NCBI RefSeq assembly: GCF_008698235.1
Contig: NZ_PEBH01000009.1
Coordinates: 62,001 to 126,000 of the forward strand
Source of the DNA: Bifidobacterium rousetti
Lineage (GTDB): Bacteria > Actinomycetota > Actinomycetes > Actinomycetales > Bifidobacteriaceae
Length of the DNA: 64,000 nucleotides
Direction: 5' to 3'
Positions 29,987 through 37,973 of this stretch are shown one piece after another. The position numbers and the translations under genes are program-made. Position 1 is the stretch's first letter. Each line of letters begins with the position of its first letter. The notes under the pieces are model-generated. The model did no database searches. It was given only the letters and a program-made list of their open reading frames with translations, and was not told the DNA's origin.

Positions 29987-32719
29987 TCAGACGCGCTCGG
30001 AGGCCTCCTCCGTGGCGGCTTCGCCCTCGCGCTCGACGCGCAGCTTGTGGCCTTCGGCCTGGCTGACGCCGTAGTAGGCGGCGATGGCGATGTCCTTCAT
30101 GTCGTTGATCAGCGGGATGCGCGGGTTGGCCGGGGTGCACTGGTCCTCGTAGGCGCGCATGCCGATCTGGTCAAGCACGCTCCAGAAGTAGTCCTCGTCC
30201 ACGCCGCACTCCTGGAAGCTCTTGTTCATGCCGAGCTTGTTGTCGCGGTAGTCCTCGACAGCGCGCGCGAGGTTCTCCACGGCCTCGGCCGGGGTCTTGC
30301 CGGTGTCCACGCCAAGGTTGCGGGCGATGTCGCGGTAGCGCTCGTCGGCCACGTACTTGTTGTACTTCGGCCAGCTGGTCGGCTCCTCGGGCACCTGACC
30401 GTTGTAGCGGATCACGTACGGCAGCAGGATCGAGTTCGTGCGGCCGTGCGCGATGTGGCACAGGGCGCCGATCGTGTGGGCCATGCCGTGGCACATGCCC
30501 AGGAACGCGGAGCCGAACGCCATGCCGGCCATCGTGGCCGCGTTGTGCATCTTCTCCTGCGCGACCGTCTTGGCCAGACCCGGCTCGCCGTTGACCGACT
30601 CGGCCAGGTTCTCCCAGATCAGCTTGGCCGCGTGCAGCGCCATGCCGTCGGTGAAGTCGTTCGCATACACCGACACGTACGCCTCGAAGCTGTGCGTCAG
30701 CGCGTCGAAGCCGGCGTCCGAGGCCAGGCGGCGCGGCTGGGTGCGCGCAAGCACCGGGTCCACGATCGCGACCGACGGGGTCAGCGCGTAGTCGGTGATC
30801 GGGTACTTGTAGCCGGTCTTGTGGTCCGTGATCACCGCGAACGGCGTGACCTCCGAACCGGTGCCGGACGAGGTCGGAATGCACACGAGCTTGGCCTTCT
30901 TGCCCAGCGGCGGGATCTTGAACGCGCGCTTGCGGATGTCGAAGAACTTCTCGCGCACGTCGCCGAAGCTGATCTCCGGGTGCTCGTAGAGCAGCCACAT
31001 GATCTTGGCCGCGTCCATCGGCGAGCCGCCGCCGACCGCGATGATCGTGTCCGGCTCGAACTCCTCGCGCATCATCTCCGCGCCCTTCTCGACCGTCTCG
31101 ACCGAGGGCTCCGGCTCGACGTAGTCGATGATGCGGAAGGTCACATTGTTCGCGCGGGCGCGCAGCTGGTCGATGATCTTGTCGACGACGCCGAGCTGCT
31201 CCATGACCTTGTCGCACACGATCACGGCCTTCTCGATGCCGAACATGTCGCGCAGGTACTTGATGGCGTTCGGCTCGAAGTACGTCTTCGGCGGGATCTT
31301 GAACCACTGCATGTTGTTGTTCCTCCGGGCGATGCGCTTGATGTTGAGCAGGTTCACGGCCTGCACGTTGCCGGACACCGAGTTGCCGCCGTACGAGCCG
31401 CAGCCCAGGGTCAGCGACGGGGCGATCGCGTTGTAGATGTCGCCGATGCCGCCCAGCGAGCTCGGCTGGTTCCAGATGATGCGGCACGCGTGCATCCTCA
31501 GGCCGTACTCGCGCACGAGATCCTGGTTGTTGGTGTGGATGGCGGCGGTGTGGCCGGCGCCCAGCTTGAGCATCGCCTCACACATCTCGAACGCCTGCTC
31601 CTTGTTGTCGGCCTTGAGCACGGCCTGCACCGGGGCGAGCTTCTCGTGGGTCAGCGGCTCGTTGTCCGACACCTCGGAGCATTCGGCGGCCAGGATCGTC
31701 GCGTCCTCGGGGATCTCGAAGCCGGCGGCCTTGGCGATGTACTGCGGGGACTTGCCCGGCACCACGGAGTTGAGCTTCGGCGTGCCGCCGGAGAACGCGG
31801 TGCAGCCGAACATGTACTGCTCGAGCTTGGCCTTCTCATCGGCGTTCACGAAGTAGGCCTTGCGGCGCTTCAGTTCCTTGACCAGCGGCGCGTACACGTC
31901 CTTGTGGGCGATGATGGCCTGCTCGGTGGCGCAGATCATGCCGTAGTCGAAGTGCTTGGACAGGATCAGGTCGTTCGCGGCGCGCACGACGTCCACGTCC
32001 GCATCGACATAGGCCGGCGCGTTGCCCGCGCCCACGCCCAGGGCCGGCTTGCCGGACGAGTACGCGGCCTTGACCATGCCCGGGCCGCCGGTCGCCAGGA
32101 TCGTGGCCACGCCGTCATGCTTCATCAGCGCGCCGGTCGCCTCGATCGACGGGTGCTCGATCCACTGGATGCAGTCCGCCGGCGCTCCCGCCTCGATCGC
32201 GGCGTCGCGCACGATGCGCGCGGCCTCGACCGAGCACTTCTGCGCGCCCGGGTGGAAGCCGAAGATGATCGGGCAACGGGTCTTCAATGCCAGCAGCGAC
32301 TTGAAGATCGCGGTCGACGTCGGGTTCGTCACCGGCGTCACGCCCGCGACCACACCCACCGGCTCGGCGACCTCGTCGATGCCCATCACGTCGTCCTCGC
32401 GGATGATGCCGACGGTCTTCTGACCCGCCATGTAGTTCGTGACGTGCTCGCACGCGAAGATGTTCTTCGTGGCCTTGTCCTCGACCAGGCCACGGCCTGT
32501 CTCCTCGACCGCCATGCGCGCCAGCACCAGGTGCTTGTTCAGCGCCGCGACCGACGCCTTGGCGACGATGTGGTCGACCTGCTTCTGATCCAGCTTCTCG
32601 AACTCCGTCAGGGCCTTCAGACCCTTCTGCACCAGCGCGTCGACCTCGGCCTCGGCCGCCGCCTGCTTCTCCTCCGGAGTCGGCTTGGTGGGGGTGTCGG
32701 CCTTCTTTGCGTCTGCCAT
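29987..32719 (-). CDS. adhE: Bifunctional acetaldehyde-CoA/alcohol dehydrogenase
   Basis: AdhE reduces acetyl-CoA to acetaldehyde and then ethanol, oxidising two NADH, and forms spirosomes. The 910-residue protein has an N-terminal aldehyde dehydrogenase domain with the catalytic Cys in YGMICATEQA (about residue 263). A linker and a C-terminal iron-dependent alcohol dehydrogenase domain follow, with VGGGSPMDAAK, HSFEAYVS and GMCHGMAHTIGALCHIAHGRTN metal-ligand regions. The start MADAKKADT is preceded by GAGGAGGATTC; longer frames run into the leader. In bifidobacteria it balances NADH against acetate production. A Rex/CRP-like dyad overlaps its -10 box. Confidence 0.98.
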   Translation of the reverse strand: MADAKKADTPTKPTPEEKQAAAEAEVDALVQKGLKALTEFEKLDQKQVDHIVAKASVAALNKHLVLARMAVEETGRGLVEDKATKNIFACEHVTNYMAGQKTVGIIREDDVMGIDEVAEPVGVVAGVTPVTNPTSTAIFKSLLALKTRCPIIFGFHPGAQKCSVEAARIVRDAAIEAGAPADCIQWIEHPSIEATGALMKHDGVATILATGGPGMVKAAYSSGKPALGVGAGNAPAYVDADVDVVRAANDLILSKHFDYGMICATEQAIIAHKDVYAPLVKELKRRKAYFVNADEKAKLEQYMFGCTAFSGGTPKLNSVVPGKSPQYIAKAAGFEIPEDATILAAECSEVSDNEPLTHEKLAPVQAVLKADNKEQAFEMCEAMLKLGAGHTAAIHTNNQDLVREYGLRMHACRIIWNQPSSLGGIGDIYNAIAPSLTLGCGSYGGNSVSGNVQAVNLLNIKRIARRNNNMQWFKIPPKTYFEPNAIKYLRDMFGIEKAVIVCDKVMEQLGVVDKIIDQLRARANNVTFRIIDYVEPEPSVETVEKGAEMMREEFEPDTIIAVGGGSPMDAAKIMWLLYEHPEISFGDVREKFFDIRKRAFKIPPLGKKAKLVCIPTSSGTGSEVTPFAVITDHKTGYKYPITDYALTPSVAIVDPVLARTQPRRLASDAGFDALTHSFEAYVSVYANDFTDGMALHAAKLIWENLAESVNGEPGLAKTVAQEKMHNAATMAGMAFGSAFLGMCHGMAHTIGALCHIAHGRTNSILLPYVIRYNGQVPEEPTSWPKYNKYVADERYRDIARNLGVDTGKTPAEAVENLARAVEDYRDNKLGMNKSFQECGVDEDYFWSVLDQIGMRAYEDQCTPANPRIPLINDMKDIAIAAYYGVSQAEGHKLRVEREGEAATEEASERV

Positions 32720-32818
32720 GAATCCTCCTCGATCGGTGGTATTTGCACAACATGTCATGTATATGGACATCTCCAGCATGCGGGTCCCGCCCGTCGCTTC
32801 CGGCGCACGGCCGTCCGC

Positions 32819-32840
32819 ATGTGGCCTAGGTCACAATATA
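32819..32840 (-). promoter_or_regulatory. adhE -10 box with overlapping Rex/CRP-like dyad
   Basis: On the minus strand TATATT is joined to the dyad TTGTGACCTAGGCCACAT. The dyad fits TGTGA-N6-YCACA (CRP/FNR type) and partly the Rex consensus TTGTGAA-N4-TTCACAA. Position over the -10 and start site suggests repression. The -35 is not clear. The leader to the adhE ATG would be about 105 bases. Confidence 0.5.
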
Positions 32841-33180
32841 CCGAAGGCCACGCAGTGGCGCATACGCACAAAATCGTCGGCGTTTCATGGGAGTTTATGA
32901 GCGGATTTTGTTATTTTCTGTTCTAAAAACCTCACAAAATCAAAAAAACAGCTCTATATTGGTACTTTTTGTTCATTTTCTGATAATCCGACCACAAGAA
33001 ACACACATTGTCTACGACATCTTTTAGAAAAAGGGTTTCTAAATGTATACAGTTCATTCACAATTCAAGAAAGCCAGTTACAAAAAGATGGGCGATCAAC
33101 GACGACTCACCATCTCCGACTCCTCGAAGCCTACATCCACTGCTCTGCACCCCGGACACCTTCTTCCAATGAACGAGAAC
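32841..33180. other. AT-rich intergenic regulatory region between adhE and the ROK gene
   Basis: No gene is supported here. The stretch 32880-33060 is conspicuously AT-rich against GC-rich surroundings, with several A and T runs. It contains the dyad at 33023-33043 and a weaker related site near 32907-32927. Divergent genes adhE and ROK flank it. Confidence 0.7.
33023..33043. promoter_or_regulatory. Perfect 21-bp operator-like dyad (site B)
   Basis: TTTAGAAA, five bases (AAGGG), TTTCTAAA: an 8+8 perfect inverted repeat. Variants with the same 13-base half-site spacing occur at 34411-34431 and 37841-37861. It is the best candidate for the binding site of the adjacent ROK regulator. Confidence 0.6.
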
Positions 33181-33187
33181 ACGCTTT

Positions 33188-33208
33188 TACAAAGTAAGCT
33201 TGTATAAT
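33188..33208 (+). promoter_or_regulatory. ROK gene -10 box with overlapping dyad
   Basis: A perfect TATAAT (33203-33208) lies 47 bases before the ROK start codon. TACAA-N7-TTGTA (33188-33204) overlaps it and could allow autoregulation. A good -35 at 17 bases is not present. Confidence 0.55.
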
Positions 33209-33255
33209 GGCGGCACCAACGAAGGATAGAACGACATCACAGCGGAGGTCACCAC

Positions 33256-34386
33256 ATGAGGGCGATGCCATCGACGGCGGTCAAAGCGCACAACCGCAAG
33301 GCGATGACTCAATACCTGTACACGCACAATCACGTCACCAAACAGGAGCTGGAACGCGAGTTGGGACTGAGCCTGCCCACCATCACGCAGAACCTGCGCG
33401 CCCTCGAACAGGACGGCATCATCCACAAAGGCAACCTTCGCGAATCGACAGGTGGCAGAAAGGCACAGGCGTACGAGTTCAATCCAGACCACCGCACCGC
33501 GATCGGCGTAACCATGCGGGCGAACGAGGTGCGCATGTGCGCGGTGGACCTCGCCGGCACCGTCGTCGAGCGTTTCAGCCGCACGCTCCCCTACCGCAAC
33601 ACGAACGCCTACTACCAACGCATCGGCGTCATCATCGAGAACTTCGCGGCGAACGTCGAGAAACGACACGGCACCGTGCTCGGCGTATCCTTCGCGATCC
33701 AAGGTATCATCTGCCACGACGGAAGCACGATCGTCTTCGGCAATATCATGCACAACACCGGGCTTACACTCGATACCATCGCACAGTCCATACACCGTCC
33801 ATGCATGATGATTCACGACTCCGACGCCTCCGCCATGGCGGAGCTGTGGTTCGACAAAACGATCACCGACGCCGTGTGCATCTACCTCGAACGACGCCCC
33901 GGCGGCGCGGTGATCGTGGACGGCAAGCTGAACCAGGGCCCCAACCTGTGCAACGGGGCGATCGAGCACATGACGCTCGTGCCGGGAGGACGCGAATGCT
34001 ACTGCGGCCAGCGCGGGTGCATGGACCCTTACTGCTCACCGGAATCGCTGCCGGAGGACTACGAGTCCATTCCCGGATTCTTCAGCGTACTCGAACAAGG
34101 CGAACGCCACCACCGCGAGCGCATGGACGAATGGCTCGACTACGTGACACAGGCGATCGTCAACGCGCGGTCGGTCGTCGCCGGGGATGTGATCGTCGGC
34201 GGCGAGGCGGCGCAGTATCTGGAGGACGACGACATCGACGACCTCAGACGCCGTGTCGTCGATCACACACCGTTCGGCACCGAACGGTTCACGTTACGCC
34301 GCAGCCACTGCGCGGAGGATCAGAACATCATCGGCGCGGCATTGCGCTATGTCGAGACCTATCTGGACGGAATCTGCAGCGAATAG
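33256..34386 (+). CDS. ROK-family transcriptional regulator
   Basis: A 376-residue protein. The N-terminal winged helix-turn-helix spans about residues 15-70 (LYTHNHVTKQELERELGLSLPTITQNLRALEQDGIIHKG). A ROK sugar-kinase-like domain follows, with AIGVTMRANEVRMCAVDLAG and the zinc-binding CYCGQRGCMDPYC near residue 255, preceded by HMTLVPGG. This architecture fits sugar-responsive repressors of the XylR/NagC type rather than a kinase. GCGGAGGTCACCAC precedes the ATG. Its neighbours, a polyol permease, dehydrogenases and a repeated dyad, suggest it controls the adjacent polyol genes. The effector is unknown, probably a pentose, pentitol or ketose. Confidence 0.92.
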   Translation: MRAMPSTAVKAHNRKAMTQYLYTHNHVTKQELERELGLSLPTITQNLRALEQDGIIHKGNLRESTGGRKAQAYEFNPDHRTAIGVTMRANEVRMCAVDLAGTVVERFSRTLPYRNTNAYYQRIGVIIENFAANVEKRHGTVLGVSFAIQGIICHDGSTIVFGNIMHNTGLTLDTIAQSIHRPCMMIHDSDASAMAELWFDKTITDAVCIYLERRPGGAVIVDGKLNQGPNLCNGAIEHMTLVPGGRECYCGQRGCMDPYCSPESLPEDYESIPGFFSVLEQGERHHRERMDEWLDYVTQAIVNARSVVAGDVIVGGEAAQYLEDDDIDDLRRRVVDHTPFGTERFTLRRSHCAEDQNIIGAALRYVETYLDGICSE

Positions 34387-34410
34387 CCCCGACCGGTAAT
34401 GCAATCATGT

Positions 34411-34431
34411 TTTAGAAAAACCATTCATATA
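34411..34431 (+). promoter_or_regulatory. Operator-like half-perfect dyad (site C)
   Basis: TTTAGAAA, then at the same spacing TTCATATA, 108 bases upstream of the small protein gene. The first half is identical to site B, the second matches 5 of 8. A TATAAG at 34428-34433 could be a -10 box. Confidence 0.4.
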
Positions 34432-34518
34432 AGTCGCGGTCAGGCGTTACGCTGTCACCGGCGGCTGAAGACACCGGCCGATCACCCCCTAGGGTGCAAA
34501 CAACGGAAGGAACCAATC

Positions 34519-34647
34519 ATGTTGAATAGGAAGAAGATCATGGCGGCAGTGCTTCGCGGACTCGAGGTCAGCGGCGTGAACGCCCTCGCCCGGGCCGGCT
34601 ACAGCGAGTCCACCCTCAACGCCCTCGAGGCCATCGAGAAGCGCTGA
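34519..34647 (+). CDS. Small protein of 42 residues, unknown function
   Basis: Starts MLNRKKIMAAVLRGLEVSGV and continues NALARAGYSESTLNALEAIE to a Lys-Arg end. CGGAAGGAACCAATC gives a good ribosome binding site. It begins basic, then alternates Ala/Leu/Val with charged residues in two likely amphipathic helices separated by SGV and AGYS. No signal peptide or full transmembrane helix is apparent. It follows the ROK gene on the same strand by 132 bases with its own operator-like site. I recognise no family. Codon use and the ribosome binding site suggest it is real. Confidence 0.65.
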   Translation: MLNRKKIMAAVLRGLEVSGVNALARAGYSESTLNALEAIEKR

Positions 34648-34725
34648 CCCTCCTCACATATGCGAAGGGCCGATGCGCAATGGAGCGCACCGGCCGATGG
34701 ATCGCGACGCGACGCGAGATCGAAT

Positions 34726-35127
34726 CTACTTGACGATCTCGCAGAACTCGATCGTCTCGCCGTTGGGGCCGTAGACGTTGAAGTAGCGAATGCCCTTCTT
34801 CCAGAACGTGGGGATCGACTGGATCTCGGTCTCCTTGAACGTGAGCCCCAGCTCCTTGGCGTTCTCCCACGCGTCCTCGATGTCCGGGGTGTCAAGCGCC
34901 CAGTGGTTGATGGCGCCGGCGGTCATCGGAGCCTCCTCCCCCTCCCACGTCTCGATGGTCAGGTGCCCGTAGCGCAGGAACGCGCAACGGTTCCCGCCGT
35001 TCAGGTAAAGGCCGACCAGCTCGAAGCCGAGCTTCTCTCGGTAGAAGGCGATGGTCTCATCCAGATCCCTGGCGATCATGCCGGAGTGCTGGAGGTCGGT
35101 GGTGAATGCGGTCATCGGCTTGGCCAT
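34726..35127 (-). CDS. VOC (glyoxalase/bleomycin resistance fold) protein, copy 1
   Basis: A 133-residue protein with the paired beta-alpha-beta-beta-beta motifs of the vicinal oxygen chelate superfamily: LQHSGMIARDLDETIAFYREKLGFELVG and AINHWALDTPDIEDAWENAKELG. Candidate metal ligands are His 14, Glu 59 (TIETWEGEE), His 75 and Glu 125 (NGETIEFCEIV). It is about 92 percent identical (10 differences) to the protein at 41807-42208, and the DNA including the leader is nearly the same. It follows the permease at 35204 by 76 bases with AAAGGAGAACC before the ATG. It may be an isomerase or lyase acting on a sugar intermediate; function not known. Confidence 0.85.
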   Translation of the reverse strand: MAKPMTAFTTDLQHSGMIARDLDETIAFYREKLGFELVGLYLNGGNRCAFLRYGHLTIETWEGEEAPMTAGAINHWALDTPDIEDAWENAKELGLTFKETEIQSIPTFWKKGIRYFNVYGPNGETIEFCEIVK

Positions 35128-35203
35128 GATGGTTCTCCTTTGAATTGAATGTGATGAATGTGATCGAATCGATACGATCCAGAGTATCGCACCAGTCCCG
35201 TGT

Positions 35204-36589
35204 TCAAACGAGGGCCGCTGCGGACCGGCTGGCCGCCATGGTCACTTCGACCGGATGCGCGTCGGATGCCGAACCGGCGGCGACGGGTGCCCCCGTCATC
35301 TCGGCATCGGCCGACTCTTCGTTCCTGATGCGACGCCCCCTCTCGTCGAAGCCGGGCTGCGTCGGATGCAAAGTGCAGGTGAGCAGGAACGCCACCACAT
35401 ACAGCGCCGCGTACGTCCAGCAGATGCCTTCGATGCCGATCGACGGCAGCAGGAGCGTGGCGATGCCCGGACCGACGAACGTGGTCAGGCCTGCGGCCAG
35501 ATTGTAGGCGGAAAGGGCGGCACCCTGCTTGTCCGGCGCCTCGAGCGTCATGATGGTCGGCAGGCAGGAGAACGCGCAGGTGCCGATGCCGACGATGATG
35601 GAGGCGATGATCATCATCGCCGTGTTTGCGCCGAACCACTGCGGGATGTAGTAGAAGGCGACGGATCCGACGGCGAGCACGCCACAGCCGAACCAGCGCA
35701 TCGGCCACACCCATCCGAAGCGATCCATAAACCAGCCCCAGAAGGTGTTGAAGACCAGGGTGACGACGAACACGAAACCCCAGATGCGCATCCATTCCTC
35801 GGTTTTGAAGATGTTGATGCCACCGTACTTCGTGGTGCACAGGTAGAGCGGCATGATGACCGGGAAACCGTACAGCAGCAGGTTGTTGATGATGCGGATG
35901 ACGGCGCAGACGGCGATCTTGCGGTTGGTGAACAGGATGGTGGCGCCGTCGGTGAGTTCCTTCAATTTCTCCCTGGTGCTCAGGCCCTCTCCCTTGACGA
36001 CCTTGTTCTTCGGCACGACCAGGAAACACATGACCGTGCCGACGATGGAGAACGGCAGCGCGAACCAGAAGGTCCGGTATTCACCGAAGACCGGCATGAT
36101 GAAGCTCGGCAGGTAGGCGCCGAACACGCCGATTCCCAGCGAGAAGCAGGTCCAGAAGAAGCCGGTGGCGGAGGCGAGGCGCGCAGGGCTGATGTACTGC
36201 GCCATGAGTACCACGAAGCTGTAGATGAACAGTGGGTAACCGAGTCCGCGCACCGCGTAGACGGACAGGATGAACGGGTAGACGCCGCTCGGCAGCGCCA
36301 AAGCGAGGAACACCAGATGGACGCCGATCCACCAGCAGGCGCCGAACATCATGACGCGGCGGGCGCCGAACATCTCGGCAAGCACGCCGGCCGTCCATCC
36401 GCCAAGCGCGGCGAACAGGCCGTAGACGGTGACTAGGCCGGACGCCTGTGCGGCGGTGAAGCCCTGATCGACCATGTATTTGGACAGGAAGGTGAGCTCG
36501 AATCCATCGCCGGTCATGAAGATGGCCACGGCGAGGAATCCGAGCAGCAACGCACGGGGGATGCCGAATTTTTCAAAGAAGCGAATCAT
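35204..36589 (-). CDS. MFS polyol permease, copy 1
   Basis: A 461-residue transporter with twelve predicted helices. It closely follows the polyol permease family typified by the ribitol transporter RbtT: AIFMTGDGFELTFLSKYMVDQGFTAAQASG, VYGLFAALGGWTAGVLAEM, RGLGYPLFIYSFVV, FFWTCFSLGIGVFGAYLPSF and the end CTLHPTQPGFDERGRR. A pentitol (ribitol, arabitol, xylitol) substrate is therefore likely. The C-terminal ~50 residues are a Ser/Ala-rich extension. It lies 130 bases downstream of the dehydrogenase at 36720 and upstream of the VOC gene on the same strand, so a three-gene operon is likely. Confidence 0.85.
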   Translation of the reverse strand: MIRFFEKFGIPRALLLGFLAVAIFMTGDGFELTFLSKYMVDQGFTAAQASGLVTVYGLFAALGGWTAGVLAEMFGARRVMMFGACWWIGVHLVFLALALPSGVYPFILSVYAVRGLGYPLFIYSFVVLMAQYISPARLASATGFFWTCFSLGIGVFGAYLPSFIMPVFGEYRTFWFALPFSIVGTVMCFLVVPKNKVVKGEGLSTREKLKELTDGATILFTNRKIAVCAVIRIINNLLLYGFPVIMPLYLCTTKYGGINIFKTEEWMRIWGFVFVVTLVFNTFWGWFMDRFGWVWPMRWFGCGVLAVGSVAFYYIPQWFGANTAMMIIASIIVGIGTCAFSCLPTIMTLEAPDKQGAALSAYNLAAGLTTFVGPGIATLLLPSIGIEGICWTYAALYVVAFLLTCTLHPTQPGFDERGRRIRNEESADAEMTGAPVAAGSASDAHPVEVTMAASRSAAALV

Positions 36590-36719
36590 AGATAACCCTT
36601 ACAGGAACAACGTTGTCGAAAGTGGGTCATGGAAAGGACAAATCATGCAAAGAACAGACAGCGGAAAAGGTGATGGCCGCCGGGAAAAGGGAAAAACCGG
36701 CGGCCAAGTATGGTGAAGC

Positions 36720-37724
36720 TCAGTCGCCCAGCTTGACGACGGCCTTGGAGACGCCCTTGATCTTCCCGTCGAGGAAGTCCTGGACCTCGTCGAGCCCGAG
36801 CTCGTGGCTGATGAGCGGTGCGACGTCCAGCTTGCCGGATTCGAGCAGACTGATGGCGTCCTTGAAGGTGAGCGGGTTGATGAAGGAGCCCTGAATGGTC
36901 AGCTGCTTCTTGTAGATGTCATAGGTGTTCATCTCGAAGTGCGCCTCCTGCGGCCCGACGCCGAACATGAGCACCTGGGCGCCCTTGCGCGCGGCCGCTA
37001 CAGCCTGCGCCTGCGTGGTCGGCAGACCCACGGCCTCGATGATCACGTCATAGGACTCCTCCGGAATGGACTCGCGCGTGGTGTTGTACACGTTCTTCAC
37101 ACCGAACAGCTCCTGGTTGCGCTTGAGCTTGTCGTCGAAAATACCCGCGAGGTCGACCTGATGCACGCCGTAGGCCTGCACGATCTGGGCGAACAGCTGG
37201 CCCATGAACCCGTCTCCGATGACCAGCGCCTTCTGGTAGGGGCGCAGCCTGAGCAGATCGACGCCGTGCACGGCGCAGGAGATCGGCTCGATGGCGGCGG
37301 CGTCCTTGAGGGAGACGTTGTCCGGCAGCCTGTAGACCACGGAAGCCGGGGCCGTAAACTGCTCGGCGAGGCCGCCGTCGCGGGTCACACCGACCGCGGA
37401 GAGATGATCGCACAGTTCGGGACGCTGGGTAAGGCAGTAGTCGCACTGCCCGCAGTAGATGTTCGGGTCGACGGCGACGCGGTCGCCGGGCTTGACGTTC
37501 GTCACCTCCGGTCCGACCGCTGCGACGATGCCGGAGTTCTCATGGCCGAGCACGATGGGAGGGACGGCAGCCGCGGAACCGGGACGGCCCGCATACAGGT
37601 CGTGGTCGGTGCCGCACACGCCGGCGTATGCGGTGTTGACGAGCACCTCGTCCGGGGCGATCTCGGGGGTGGGCAGGTTCTGGATCTCAAATTGCTTGAC
37701 GCCGGTGAGTACGAGTGCCTTCAT
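36720..37724 (-). CDS. Zinc-dependent medium-chain polyol dehydrogenase
   Basis: A 334-residue medium-chain dehydrogenase. The catalytic zinc site is seen in GVCGTDHDLYAG and GHENSG, and the structural zinc lobe in NIYCGQCDYCLTQRPELCDH. The cofactor fold covers ALVIGDGFMGQLFAQIVQAYG. It belongs to the sorbitol/arabitol/threonine dehydrogenase group, and an arabitol or arabitol-phosphate substrate is one possibility. It is the first gene of the set with permease 35204 and VOC 34726. The promoter overlaps an operator-like dyad shared with the ROK gene region. GAAAGGGACCATC precedes the ATG. The exact substrate cannot be read from sequence. Confidence 0.85.
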   Translation of the reverse strand: MKALVLTGVKQFEIQNLPTPEIAPDEVLVNTAYAGVCGTDHDLYAGRPGSAAAVPPIVLGHENSGIVAAVGPEVTNVKPGDRVAVDPNIYCGQCDYCLTQRPELCDHLSAVGVTRDGGLAEQFTAPASVVYRLPDNVSLKDAAAIEPISCAVHGVDLLRLRPYQKALVIGDGFMGQLFAQIVQAYGVHQVDLAGIFDDKLKRNQELFGVKNVYNTTRESIPEESYDVIIEAVGLPTTQAQAVAAARKGAQVLMFGVGPQEAHFEMNTYDIYKKQLTIQGSFINPLTFKDAISLLESGKLDVAPLISHELGLDEVQDFLDGKIKGVSKAVVKLGD

Positions 37725-37818
37725 GATGGTCCCTTTCTACCGCCTTCCACTACGAAGGCATGTTGTCGGATGTGACGTTCGGTTGCCATCCCGCGTTCCT
37801 TGCGGGGTGTTGACTCAC

Positions 37819-37861
37819 ACTATAACTTCCTTGGCTCTATTTTGCAAATCTATTTTCTAAA
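37819..37861 (-). promoter_or_regulatory. Promoter of the dehydrogenase with overlapping dyad (site D)
   Basis: On the minus strand TTGCAA (37842-37847), a 17-base spacer and TATAGT (37819-37824). The -35 lies inside the dyad TTTGCAAA-N5-TTTCTAAA (37841-37861), which has the same spacing as the perfect site at 33023-33043 and differs in two bases of one arm. Binding would block the -35. The remaining part of 37725-37973 shows no gene. Confidence 0.65.
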
Positions 37862-37973
37862 ACAAGTTTACATCGGCGCGTCGTAAGACTAATGCATTAC
37901 CCGCACTTCACCGGTTCGGGTGTGACACCCCACCGACCACCGTCACACCAACAGTGGCTGCGTGAGAAATCCA

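Noticed and set aside
29120..32926. A 1268-codon plus-strand frame opposite adhE
   Set aside because: Antisense shadow; adhE on the minus strand is unmistakable, and this frame overlaps its terminator and the YwiC-like gene.
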